Source: Monarcha castaneiventris obscurior (Eukaryota > Chordata > Aves > Passeriformes > Monarchidae). Taken from it: a stretch of DNA of 64,000 nucleotides. Every line of letters begins with the position of its first letter. Position 1 is the first letter of the stretch. A program made the position numbers and the translations under genes. Where the stretch lies: assembly GCA_026261815.1 (NCBI GenBank), contig JAMPIT010000258.1, positions 14,499,501 through 14,563,500 on the forward strand. Direction: 5' to 3'. Below the pieces are notes generated by a model. That model saw nothing but the letters and a program-made list of their open reading frames with translations, made no database searches and was not told where the DNA came from. Shown here one piece after another: positions 41,223-52,400 of this stretch.

Positions 41223-41587
41223 TCACTGTGGTTGAACAGAACGTGATCTTAAAGGCAAAAAGCAATTGTCACTTGAACTGGTACATGGCTCTTGATGGTC
41301 TTGGAGCTCTGGGGGCAGTGGGGGTGCACCAGGGTCTCCAGGCCCTGGGAGGGTGGCTGACAAAACACTGCTCTGTGAATTTCCCATCTCTGCAATTGGT
41401 AAATTCATTGAATGAAGAGAGACAGCAGACACAAATGCAGCGGTGCTATAATCTTCTTCTGGGTGATGTATCTGGGTAGATTCTTTGTCTTTTGTTTTAT
41501 CCAAAAAATTTGATTCATCAGAAAATGATCTAGAGAGATTATTTGTTCCTCCATACAGTGAGGTCATACAGGTGCTGCAGCTTAGAC
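41223..41587 (-). CDS. BCL10: BCL10 coding exon 3 (Ser/Thr-rich C-terminal half)
   Basis: 365 nt including the TGA at 41223-41225; acceptor TTTTTTGTCTTAG above 41587. It completes Gly125 and encodes residues 126-245. NNLSRSFSDESNF at about 140-152 matches the human serine cluster used in signal-induced modification and turnover. LPGPGDPGAPPLPPELQ near the C-terminus is a strongly conserved proline block. The end LRSR-SVQPQ keeps the Leu-Arg-Ser-Arg sequence after which MALT1 cleaves human BCL10, here after Arg240. The stretch between the serine cluster and the proline block is poorly conserved, as usual for this protein. Confidence 0.95.
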
Positions 41588-42636
41588 CTAAGACAAAAAA
41601 AACAGATACTGAATTTAATTACAGTGTGGGAATGTCCTAAAACTGTGCTCTGATTTAGTATCAGTAAGTCTGTCAAAGATCGATTGTCCGTATTTTGAAC
41701 AGACTAACTCTTCATCTCACCTGTGACATCCAGTATTTCTGACAAATTAAGGAACAAACATGCAGGTTATTTAGGCTGATGGGAACGGTTTCTCTGTACT
41801 CACTATCAGATAGTGCTTGACAAAGATGCACCCTAACTTAAGGTTCATTTTAGAAAGTCACTTTAGCCCTTTGGCCCAACTTTTTTTAGACTTGTCTCAC
41901 TGTGCTCCTCAAACTTTCAAGAGCTCCACCTGATGGTTCTGCTCCAAAGTGGACAGCATTTGAAGGCTATTTTACCTGAAGCCAGAGAAAACTTCAGGCC
42001 CTCCATCTCTAGGGTTAAAATGTACTTCTTCCTTCTTTAGTTGCCTTTTGACGGGTGTGGAAGGGGAAGTAATGCTTTTGGTGTAGAAAGCCTACACTTT
42101 CTTCCTCTGCCATAAAATATGAGTACACACAGTCACTCCAAGCTTTGGGTGTCAACAAAACCTCTAAGCCTGTATGAAACAACACACACATGTATTTACA
42201 GTGCCTCATTTTAAGCTGTGGCATTGAAGGCACACAGGGGAGCTCCCCTCAAGTTTCATTTGCCAGCATATCTCCTGCTGAGGCACAAAGTCTAACAAAA
42301 CCAGAGCATCCTGCCACTGCAGCAAATAGCTGCAAGAGAAATGCAAGACGGAAGATAACCACCCATTTCTGAAAAGAAAAACTGAAAGGTGAAGACAGAT
42401 TTATCCATCATAACAACACAATAGGGATTTTTTTTGCAATTTGTTATTCATGATGGATATGTTTAGATGATAAAAAGGTACAGCCAGGATACATGCACTA
42501 GGATCTTAAACCCAAACTGGTGGTATTTCCAAACACATTGTTCCAAATACCAGAGGAAGACTAGTTTTGGACTTCAATTTTGCAGGCCCTCAAACTAAAA
42601 CCTATGTCTTACACAACATTATTAAAAGTTTGTTAC
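41588..42636 (-). other. BCL10: BCL10 intron 2
   Basis: A 1.05-kb AT-rich intron with donor AAAG|GTAACA and acceptor GTCTTAG. It splits a glycine codon (phase 1). No other feature was seen. Confidence 0.85.
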
Positions 42637-42925
42637 CTTTAAGAGCTTCAAGCTTTTCATTTTTGACTTTCAACACTACATCAGTTATCTTCTCTAACAG
42701 GAAGTTTTGTGTTCTTTCTCGTCTGATAGATTCAATCAAAGTATCTAGTCCCTTTGGATTTTCTGCTAAGTAGTCCAATAACTTCCCAGTTTTTTTCCTA
42801 CTGGAAGCTCGAGCAGAAATTTCTTCTGTGTCCTCCCTAGTGAGTATTTTCTTTGAACGTAGGTAATCAAAGTGTCTCTCGGCTATGATTTTATCACACA
42901 GGTAAGGACGCATCCTTTCTAAAGC
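42637..42925 (-). CDS. BCL10: BCL10 coding exon 2 (CARD domain)
   Basis: BCL10 is the cytosolic CARD adaptor that assembles into filaments with CARD9/10/11 (CARMA) proteins and recruits MALT1 to activate NF-kB downstream of antigen and innate receptors. This 289-nt exon encodes residues 29-124 and nearly the whole CARD. Landmarks are ALERMRPYLCDKIIAERHFD, KKILTREDTEEI, KTGKLLDYLAENPKGLDTL and the last helix ESIRRERTQNFLLEKITD. Acidic and basic CARD surface residues known from the human protein appear conserved. The acceptor is GTTTTTCAG and the donor AAAG|GTAAC. The segment LKVKNEKLEALKG, just after the CARD, corresponds to the MALT1-binding region of human BCL10 (by position). Confidence 0.97.
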
Positions 42926-45532
42926 CTGAAAAACAAAACAAACTAGTATTAGCCAACATTTTAAATTATTTACGAGTCTGTCGTTGGAGCCTATATGATT
43001 TTGATACAGGTTAGCAAAAGAATTTTCAAGGCTGCTGCTGTGTTACTTAATTGAGATTTTTCTCAGTGTAAAAATTTTTTTAAAAAAACTTTTACCTAAT
43101 TATCCATTTCATTAGCTCTTTGACTGAACTCAGGAGTTCCAAGGCTTGTTAAGAAATAAAGTGACTACTCATAGAAATTGTGATTACATAAAAGTCTGAG
43201 GTTAGCACATTTCAAAACCGTCAAGTAAAAATGAAATGATACCAAACAGCACCTACTCACTTTGTCTACAGACACACTCATTTTCACTGATCATCTGATT
43301 GCCACATTTCCACATTGTTTGTATCCTTGAGGCACAACTCCAAAATACTGCAGTTATTGATGTTTTCTGTACATTGAGCAAAAGCAGTCTCAGAGCAACA
43401 GCATGAACATACTCAGAGTTCAAAAGGTTTGCAAATAAACACCACTACTGACAAGTTCAACAGATTACTGACATCCAAAACACATGCACTTTCATCCATA
43501 AATATACATATTCTCAACAACATTAGTGGCTGCTTTTTGTCTCCTGCAACCCTACCCTATTATAGGAATGATTTTGTATGCCTCACCACCTCCATCTCAG
43601 CTCTCAGCTGCAAGACTCCAACCTTTATAATTCCTCCTCAAGACAAGCTTACCCAGACCAAGATGTCCTTGCCAGTTTTAGCTTCCTGAGGTGAGCTGTC
43701 GCCCAACACACAGAGTGCTTCTGTTAACACAGCACCCTGGCTTGCAGAGATCCCATCAAAGTTACCTGAACAGCTCTGAGAGAGCCAAGTGAATTCACAC
43801 TGCACCAGCACATTGGATTGTGAAGCCACAACCCTTAAAATCTGAGTGCAGAAGCTCTGAAGTCATATTTCCTGGACTGCATTTTGATGACAAAATGAAT
43901 GTTATTTGTTTCTACCTAAAGTTTCCATCATGTCCTCCAAGCACTACAGGAGAACCTATAAGATTAAGGGCTGAAGTGACAATCACACACTTCTGTGAGA
44001 TGCAGCTGTGGGTTCAGTCACTAACCCAGACTAACATACCTATCATGTTATATATGTATTGTCTGACTCAAGTAGTTTTTATCCTTTTTTGGTGAAACTA
44101 CCCAAAGCCAGCCATTGCAGTATTACCCAGTGGTTCCACAGAAGCAAGTACTAACTTGAAAAAGTCTTGTAGAACTATGACAAAGCATTGAAAGGAAATC
44201 ACTTAAGCATAAAGTGAGAAAGAAATGAAAACCAAACTCCAAGGAGTCTTTACTGTACTTTAAAGGAACATAAAAAAACCTCAATGAGTCAAACATAAGA
44301 CACTGTAAATTACAAACAGAATCATGGATAGGCAATAAATAAATTATAAACTGTGATTTTACTTTTTTTTTTTTTAAATTAAGCAATCACTTGTTGAGGT
44401 TGGTTAGCACATTGCTTGCTTCCCAGTCTCACAATAAGATAAATTAATCCAGAATGAATCAGGATGAAGTCTTCCCTCAGATTCCAGAGATCAGTGAATA
44501 AATAAGGAGGAAAAAACAGGAGAACATAGAACAATAAGCCTCAATAAAAAATATCTAAGTATACTTAATGAAGATACCCACGCTAAGGAAGAATTTTATT
44601 GGCACCAGGAGCAGCAGATACATTTTCAGCCAAGCTTTGGGTACCATTTCACTCATCCTGCCTGGCGCCTCCTGCGCCTCATCGCGGCGCAGAGACAGCG
44701 GGAGAGCCGAACCCTCTCAGCTCTGGCCTTGAAACACGGGCCCGCACAGGGCCGGGCGGCTGACAGCGACACGGAGCACGGCCGGGCCTCGGGCTGAGCA
44801 CCGGCACTCGGGATGAGCACCGGCACTCGGGATCAGCACCGGGCCCCGGGATGAGCACCGGCACTCGGGATGAGCACCGGGCCCCGGGATGAGCACCGGC
44901 ACTCGGGATGAGCACCGGGCCCCGGGATGAGTACCGGGCCCCGGGATGAGCACCGGCACTCGGGATGAGCACCGGCACTCGGGATGAGCACCGGCACTCG
45001 GGATGAGCACCGGGCCCCGGGATGAGCACCGGCACTCGGGATGAGCACCGGGCCCCGGGATGAGCACCGGCACTCGGGATGAGCACCGGCACTCGGGATC
45101 AGCACCGGGCCCCGGGATGAGTACCGGCACTCGGGATGAGCACCGGGCCCCGGGATGAGTACCGGCACTCGGGATGAGCACCGGGCCCCGGGATGAGTAC
45201 CGGGCCCCGGGATGAGCACCGGGCCCCGGGATGAGCACCGGGCCGCGGGATGAGCACCGGGCCGCGGGATGAGCACCGGCACTCGGGATGAGCGTTTGCG
45301 AGTGGTGATCAGCCTCACAGCGGGGGGACCCCGGAGGGCACAGCCGCGCCCGAAACTCCCCGCCGCGTTCCCGGAGGCGCCGCCGGGCCGGTCCCGTCCC
45401 TCCCGCCGCCCCCGCGCCGCGTCCCCCCGCCCGCTCCCACAGCGCTTCCGCTCCCCCGCCCGCGCATGGGCCCCACTCGCCGCTCCGCGCCCGGCCCGGG
45501 CACTCGAGCCCTCGGCCCCGCCCGCCACTTAC
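42926..45532 (-). other. BCL10: BCL10 intron 1 (contains a 19-bp minisatellite)
   Basis: A 2.6-kb intron. The half nearest exon 2 is AT-rich and unremarkable. The half nearest exon 1 is extremely GC-rich, with the 26-copy minisatellite at 44793-45286 and then CpG-island sequence up to the donor GGAT|GTAAGTGG. Confidence 0.85.
44793..45286. repeat. 19-bp GC-rich minisatellite, 26 copies in perfect register
   Basis: The unit is GATGAGCACCGGCACTCGG (type A) or GATGAGCACCGGGCCCCGG (type B). Counting from 44793 to the last start at 45268 gives 26 units with no insertion or deletion. In plus-strand order the types are A A B A B A B B A A A B A B A A B A B A B B B C C A, where C has GCCGCGG at its end. 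Minor variants are GATC for GATG (units 3 and 17), GAGT for GAGC (units 8, 18, 20, 22) and GCTG in unit 1. It lies about 245 bp inside BCL10 intron 1. As 19 is not a multiple of 3, an open frame repeats every 57 bp, creating long false ORFs. Confidence 0.97.
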
Positions 45533-45616
45533 ATCCTTCTTCACCTCCGCCATCTCGTCCTCCGTCAGCGGCCGCCCCGCGACCCCCGAGCTGCACCACG
45601 ACCCCGGGCCCGCCAT
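45533..45616 (-). CDS. BCL10: BCL10 coding exon 1 (start codon)
   Basis: The ATG at 45614-45616 is in a good context (CCGCCATGG). The 28 codons end with PLTEDEMAEVKKD, which matches the conserved stretch before the CARD (LTEEDLTEVKKD in human). The donor is GAT|GTAAGTGG, phase 0. The bird leader MAGPGSWCSSGVAGR is about nine residues longer than the human one and not alignable. Met22 within TEDEMAEVKKD is a possible internal start. The frame is also open upstream to another ATG at 45746-45748, but that lies among the CCAAT boxes, so it is probably not in the mRNA. The full protein is 245 residues, against 233 in human. Confidence 0.9.
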
Positions 45617-45689
45617 GGCGGAAACCTCGGCGGCGCCGCTGGGGAAACCCGCGCGGGGCGGTGCTTCCGGCCGGGCCCCGCCCCCGCCC

Positions 45690-45787
45690 CCGCCCGCCTC
45701 CGCCAATGGGCGCTCAGCCTGTGCGCTACGCTCCGCCCCCGCCCGCATCCGCCAATGGGCGCTCAGGGTGTGCGCTAGGCTCCGCCC
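45690..45787. promoter_or_regulatory. BCL10: Tandemly duplicated 49-bp CCAAT/GC-box module
   Basis: Two near-identical 49-bp copies each contain a GC box (CCGCCC), CCGCCAATGGGCGCTCAG (CCAAT at 45703-45707 and 45752-45756) and a TGTGCGCTA(C/G)GCTCCGCCC end. The CCAAT boxes are expected NF-Y sites and the GC boxes Sp-family sites (established motif knowledge). Orientation is CCAAT on the plus strand, i.e. reversed with respect to BCL10, which NF-Y tolerates. Confidence 0.88.
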
Positions 45788-45852
45788 CGCCCCGCCCCGG
45801 CAGTGTCGCGAGCGGGCTGTGGCGGCCCCGGGGGCGGGTTTGGGTCGTGACG

Positions 45853-45936
45853 GCTGGGCCCGGCTCGGCCCCGGCTCGGCCCCGGCTCAGGCCCGGCTCG
45901 GCCCCGGTTCGACCCCGGCTCTGCCCCGGCTCCTGG
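45853..45936. repeat. Imperfect short GC-rich tandem repeat (about 12 bp)
   Basis: Seven or so variants of GGCTCGGCCCC run through this stretch, with GGCTCAGGCCC, GGTTCGACCCC and GGCTCTGCCCC among them. It is at the upstream part of the BCL10 CpG island. The copies are too variable for an exact count. Confidence 0.7.
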
Positions 45937-46290
45937 GGCCGCACGGGCCGGGCGCGGCCGCCTCGCCGCGGAGCGCTGTGCCGCCGGGCCACGGGCTGAA
46001 GCTGCCCCTCTCCGGGCCTCCCGGGACGCGCGGCAGCCCTTCCGCTAAAGGGTCTCTCTCGGGTGCCGGAGCGGTGTCGGGGCCCGCAGCTCCCGGCGCC
46101 GGCTCTCGTGGCAGCGGCTTTAGGGCGGTGGCGGTGCCGGGAGGTGCCGGCTGCCGCAGCGTTTGGGCACTGGCGGCGCACGGGGCTGTGCTCCGAGGCA
46201 GCAGCAGAGGGAGCCGCTGCCCCGCCGGGACACGGCGCCGCCTCCCCGGGGAACGGGCAGCAGCCGAGCCTCACTAATCGGTATTCTTAG

Positions 46291-49200
46291 AGCTGTCACA
46301 GGCGGAACTCGCGCTGTTTACGCACTCCTAAAATCTTCGTTTCCAGTAGATGAACATAAAGTAGAAACGGTCAACAAGGAAAGGTTTAAGGTCAATAAGG
46401 AAAAACTGCCTGTTTTATGGCAGTTTTACGGTTTTGCGAAGTTTTTGATTGACGTGCTTTGTTAATGCAATCGTACTTGAAATATTAATTGTGACAATAC
46501 CTGTTTTACAGTGCTAGCAGTTCCAGCTTTAAAATAAACATGAAGATCCTGCCAGAACACTTGAAAACTAAAGGACGAGGCACCTGGCGACAGGGCTGAT
46601 TTCTGCAGAGCTGGGTGTTAAAATCAGGGGCAGTCAATCCCCAAACCGGTCACCGGGAAGCGCCCAGCCCGCTCCGTTCTCTGCCACCGCTGTGAAGGGC
46701 ACCGCTGCCCAGGGAAGACTTTCAGACCCACCCTCGCCACGCTGCCCTGACCGCTGCTCATCTGGCAGCGCACCTCTGCTCACAGCCCACGGCCTCCGGG
46801 CTGTTACTCCCACCCCAAGCAGCCTTTCTTCACAGCAGTGCATTTGGATTCCTCAAAGCTGTGTATCTCTGCATTAAACATCCAAAATAGAAAGTAAACT
46901 ATTTATCTCCCATTTTCCTGCTCAGAGGGCTGCAGGGAAGACCATTTTTTCCCCCAAGTTCAAGTGCCTACACTGATCCTCCCTAATCTGTGTTATGCAC
47001 CCAAAACACATGGAAAGCTTTCCGTTTCTCTGATGCTTCCTGAGAACTGATTGTGGCACTTCTGAAACGGAGCCAGGCATCTTCCCAGCCCCTGACTCCC
47101 ACCCTTGTTTATTAAATCACATGCCTTTCAGCTCTTCCTCTTCAAGGTGAATTATATTGTGGACTTTGCTGGCTCCATACAACCCTGCTGATAAAAACAT
47201 CTATCATGCACTCTGGATTTAGACTATTTGTTAATAACCTTGCTCAGCAAGAGGTGCAGTTCAAAGCCATGTGATGTCTGGAGGGTTAGGCTGCTGATTC
47301 CTGAGCCGTGTAGGAGACAAACTGGAATGATTTAACTTCAGCAGTCAGGAAGAGAGCATGTGGTTAGAGAATACAAGAATAGAATATATTTTAGCAGACT
47401 TAATGCCAAAACACCCTACCAGGATTTAATGGTCCAGGCAGCAGGAAGAAGGCTACTCTCTGCATGAAACTCATTTCAGGAGAGTAACAGCCACTCGATA
47501 CTCAGAAGAGAGCCTCAATGTAGAGTGAGTTAGGGATCATTTCTTTCAAGGCAGCTGGGAAGATTTTGGACATTGTGTTGTTTTATGAGTATGTACATAA
47601 TGTCCATCTAATATAAATTTCTAAAGTAAATTTCCAAAATAAATTTTGAAGTGTTTACAACCCAGAGGTTTTTACAAAACTCCCTGTGAAGGTGAAGAAA
47701 ATGTTGTAACACTGTCACAGTTTCTAAGAGTCGCTCAGCTTTTCAGAGCTGTGACTGGCTCCAGGTTTTCTTCCCCTTCTGCCCTCACTGATCAACCCCT
47801 CTCCAGGGCAGCATCCCCATTCTGCTCCTGATCCTTGCTCAGGGCTCTGGCTGGGTACTCAGGACAAGCCCCTTCTGGAGCTGGCAGGACAGCCCAGGCC
47901 CTGTGAGAGCTGTGGGACTCTACACCACAATTCCTTAGGGAGGAGGATGAGGAAAGCTGCCAGGCAGAAAGAAGGGAAGGAGTTTGGTTTAGTTACAGAT
48001 CGAGGGCCCCTCCCAAACTCCACAGGTATCTGCAGCAACCAGTGGAATGTTTTCAGCTACTAAACCACAGCAATCATACATTTTGGGGGGTTAAGTTGTT
48101 AAGAGCATCAGCATGTCTGGACTTTATGATGCAGGAGACAGTGACTGATGTTTTTAAGCAGCAGGTACTTAGAGTGGGGACTGAATCTGTACACTCAAGT
48201 GTGGAAGTCTCTACTTGGTGAAGTAATATCCTACAGCTAAGTTTTGCAAAGAACACTCCTTGTTAAATTACTATGATTTTCCTTTTTTCAGGTTTGATAT
48301 TCTGTGAGAAACTTCTTAATGTGGCAAGCAGGTGTGGCTTGTCTATATTTCATAATTTTCAATCATTGCCATTTAGAAACAAATTCAAGTAAATTGGTAC
48401 CAACTCTCTCCTATAGACATGGGTACACAGGTAAATGAAGTAGTTTAAAATATTAACTGCAGCACACTAAATGTATTCACATTAAGCAGAGCACTGATTT
48501 AAATATATTAGTATAAAAATAATCACTTTTAAAAAAATCGCTTTTATAAAAATCACTTTTAACCAGTGTTGTAAAATCAGTATAAAGGCTGTATTTAGAT
48601 CCTTTGTCTCCATTGCTCAGGCAAGGAGAATAATAGATTACGGTTTGTTTAAAGTCCTATTATACTAGCAAAGTACAGTTTGAAAGTGATTTTGCTACAG
48701 TTAATTAATTAATTCCTACTCTGTTAAATTATCTTGGGTTTCTTAAAAAGCTGAAAGAACAATATTGAGGCCTTGAACAACTGACTCCTGGATTGCCAGG
48801 AGATGGCACTGACGGCTCACAAGCCCTTACACACACATCCAGGAAGCCTGGAGTAACTGCATGGTCTCCCCAGCTTCTGGATGCTAATATTGGAACCTAC
48901 TGGCGTTACAGCCCCAGGGCGCAGGCAGAGGGGAGCCCCACGTGTGCTGTTTGTAGCACACAACAGGAAGTATTTAGGTATAAGACATGCAATTATCTGT
49001 CATGGTACCTCACAGCAATGTCTGGAGTGCAGTCACCTCTCCTGAGATTGTGGGGGAGAAAAGGCACAAGAGCTATGTGAATAATTGAACCACAATGGGA
49101 ATACCACTAAACCTTTGCAGTTTCAATTTTGTAAGTTACAGTAAATACAGGCACTACAGAGAAAAACTTCAGTTACCTTGGACAGTAATTAAATTAATCA

Positions 49201-49444
49201 CAACCACTCACAAGCAGTATCTCCTCTCTATACATTATTCTTAAATGTAGAGTCTAAAATTTTTATTTGTTTTTAAAGAGTCAATATTTCTCCTAACAGG
49301 CTTAAGGGTTTTAGTGCTAGTGGTTATAATCAGCTTTACTCCTAGGTATGTAATAAGCCTGGAAATAAAAAGAAAGCACGAAACAGTACTGAATTAAATA
49401 CATATACTTTCAGTTCCAAAACAAGAAGCACAAACTACACAGGG
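46291..49444. other. Intergenic region between BCL10 promoter and DDAH1 3' end
   Basis: About 3.2 kb with no recognisable exon. A three-copy 15-bp repeat (ATC(A/G)CTTTTA-type) is present at 48521-48562. GC content falls quickly from the CpG island to AT-rich sequence by about 46300, with a moderately GC-rich patch at 46600-46830. Nothing else identified. Confidence 0.6.
48521..48562. repeat. Three-copy 15-bp tandem repeat
   Basis: ATCACTTTTA, ATCGCTTTTA and ATCACTTTTA start at 48522, 48537 and 48552, each separated by an A-rich linker. A simple AT-rich repeat. Confidence 0.8.
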
Positions 49445-52400
49445 CACGGTACAACTGACACTTTATTCCTTCGTGATGGGGATATATAGTATTGAAACTG
49501 CAAGAGTCACAAAAAAAATTAAATCAAAGTGCAAACCTCTATTAGAACTGATTATGGAATGTATTGATGTTTTTGGCACAAAAAGTGGGGAATTATATAC
49601 TGCAACAAGATTGTAAGTTTGCTGAATGTAACGCTTCTGTGTTCAGTAGTCACATTTGTGCACTGCAGAACAATACAATGTAAAACAGTGACTAACACGA
49701 TTCACATACAACTCTATACAATTTACATCACACGTCCAGTTAAAACTTCTCTGAAAATACATGAGGTCCACTGATACTTTGTTCACAATCACTTAACAAA
49801 TACCATTCTTTAAGCAGGCTTATCTTTTCAGCTTCCTTATTGATAAAAGCAAAAATAGACAATCTTAAATAGTAAATTATTTTCCTCAAATGGTTCCATG
49901 TGGATGTTGATGTTTTCTATTAATTTGGCTCTGACTTCATTGATACAACATATATGAAGCTGAACTAAATCAAAAGCTCATTTTTTCCCATCTTTTCCAA
50001 TCTGCTGTGAACAAACAGCCTTCTGTGTACTGGCTTTTTGTTTTCAAAACTGGACATAGTGGTACATATGAGCTCTATTCCTATCACATGGCAATCACCA
50101 AAAAAGAGAATAGCTTTACACAGTGGCATCTATTTAAAACTGAATATTAGCATGGTAAACACAAAAATACATAAATGGAAGAATTCAAGTTTACCTCATA
50201 AGGTACAGTATGCATTCACATTTTCATTGGAGAGAGACACTGTATTCACATTCTGTTTAAGAAAGAAACCCACATATCACAGATCTCCCTAAACTCTTAG
50301 CAAAGATAACATCCATGAAGTATCTATAATGCACATTCTAGCTCTTTCACTTCAACTGAGCTAAACTGATTGCTGAAAGGAAAAATCCTTTGATGAGTAA
50401 TTCAAGCCCCACAGCTGAGCTATTACCACAAGAACTTCTGTACTGGCCTGCTCTGTCATACAGCCTCACAGTTGTTATCAAGAGTTTTATGTGGGTAAGT
50501 ATCAGTGTTCAGTGTCTCATCTCCTTTTTTGGTTTGGGATTTTATTTTATTATTTATATTAATCAAGAATGATGATTTATATCAGGCATCTGAGAAATGT
50601 TCTGGTGACAAAAAGTACAGGACATGCATTAGATGCATGTGTCACTGCAGAAATGTCCTCACAACTGAATTCTTTGTTTGGGCAACATAAAAAAACCAGC
50701 AAACAGCAAGAACATGAAGCATTTGGCATGATTTTAGTTCTTAGTACCATACTGCAAATACATAAACTGAAGTGCTCATAATGTTTTTCTCTCTAATGCC
50801 AGAATAAAGATTAATGCTAGAAGCTGTGAGGTGAGGGTGATCCCACTAACCAGCTTAGGTAACTCTTTTTAACAAGAGCATCTATGTTAAGAGGCTGTGA
50901 TTCCTACTGAGACCAACAGAGAGAAAGCAGGTGTGGTTTTAGAGCACCTAAATTTTGTGCCTGAAGTTAGACAGTTTGAATAGAACACCTGAAGGAATTC
51001 GGGTCCCTCAGCCCTCCCTTGCTTTCTGTATACCAAAATGCAGCCCTGAAGCCAAGGAAATCTAAATGGCAAGAGATGAAAAACCAGCCTCTCTGTCTAC
51101 ACAGCTGTTTCCCAGCTCTGAAATCCCAACTCCTCCTCTCCCTCTCCTAGTGAGCCAGGGGAATTCACTGTCACCCATTCTATGGCTTTCAAGCCCACAA
51201 GGTAACAACAGTGTCACCAGAAATGGTTCTTTTTGTTTGGTGAAATCTTAAAAAGAGGAGTCACCCTTGTTCTCTCTGGATCTACAGTTCCTGCTGACTG
51301 TCATCCTTACAGCTCAAAAGAAGTTGCTCAGACCCAAAACAGCCCCTTCAGTTTCTCTTCTCTCCTGCCACCTACTCAAGGAAGAAGTGAGTTCAGGAAA
51401 GTCCATCATGGCTTGAGATACTTGGGAGTGAAACTGAAGAAGGAAAAGTGAAGAAAAAGACTCAAGTAAGAACTGAGGCAACAGAAGGCAAAATCACTTG
51501 GGATTAAAAGAGAAAAGTGCTCATCATGCCTTGATGAGCAAACTAGAAACGAGAGTCTGAGGAAGTAGACAGGTGAAAGGTGGAGTGGAAGAAAAAAGAG
51601 GTGAGAGTGGAAGAAGAAAAAAACCCAAACAACACCACAGAAATATTTAACAATAAATAAAATAGAAATCCTACAGCCTAACACTCCCAGCGTAGCTGGA
51701 TGCTCTGGCTCCCTAGCAAGAGGAGGGAAGAGGGGCTGAAGGACACAGGTTGGGGCCAGGCCCCAGGAGGTACATGGACAAGTTGGGCTGGGGGGGGCTG
51801 TTCCAGCTTTGTATGACAGCTCCCATGGCTGCACAGGTTTTTAACAGAGTACAGCTTCTCTTTAGGAGCTCACAGCTTAATACTGCAGGGCCACTTTTTG
51901 GCACAAAATCTCTGTTTAATGTTAAGTTATTTTGAAATGAGTGATACTTTTATTAAATATTTAAAAAGCACCAAGGGAAGGCAGAAAAAGATTCCCCACT
52001 GCAACATTTGCATCCTTAGAGCCTGATCACCTGGCTCAGGTTTAAATGATGGTGCATGGGAATGGAAAAGACAAAGGGGAAACACTGGGATAACCCTTCG
52101 GGACAGCAGAGTCATAAATAGAAACACTCCCCCCTCACTTGCTGTTTGGCTGGCTGAAGAACTTCCTTTGGGACATGCTCTTTCCACATACAATTTATTC
52201 GCCCGTCACTGCTCTCTTCCCCATGTGTCATCACAACCTACAGTGCACCCACGAAGCACCAGCTATACCCTGGTAGCTGCCAGGAGGTTTTCCCCCATTA
52301 CCACTGAGATGCAGTGTGAGATACGCTGGAGAGAACCTATGAGTACTTGTGTTTTCTCCTTATTACTGCACAAAGCAGCACACAGGTTTCCAAAGGCTAT

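Larger units (their letters stand above)
45300..46290 (-). promoter_or_regulatory. BCL10: BCL10 CpG-island promoter
   Basis: A strong CpG island spans the end of intron 1, exon 1 and about 670 bp upstream. GC boxes occur at about 45674-45698, 45729-45745 and 45779-45800. Two CCAAT boxes lie 90-140 bp upstream of the start codon. There is no TATA. The transcription start is probably between 45620 and 45700. The upstream edge carries a C/G-rich 12-bp repeat. No gene is recognised to the right, so the island seems to serve BCL10 alone, unless an unrecognised divergent transcript exists. Confidence 0.78.

Noticed and set aside
44793..45286. CRISPR-like regular repeats
   Set aside because: The 19-bp units follow each other directly, without spacers, in a vertebrate intron. 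This is a minisatellite.
44717..45748. 343-codon open frame on the minus strand (and a 231-codon and 137-codon one in other frames) through the 19-bp array
   Set aside because: The repeated peptide is the translation of a 19-bp minisatellite in three frames within an intron. The frame only overlaps BCL10 exon 1 by reading through a good donor. No family resemblance.
45615..46277. 220-codon plus-strand open frame starting at the palindromic CCATGG of the BCL10 start
   Set aside because: It runs through CpG-island promoter sequence, is composed of Ala, Gly, Pro and Arg, and contains the promoter modules. Stops are rare there because of GC content.
51406..51834. 142-codon minus-strand open frame within the putative DDAH1 3' UTR
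   Set aside because: Phe/Leu/Ser-rich translation of a purine-rich plus strand. No family match, and it lies downstream of the DDAH1 stop.
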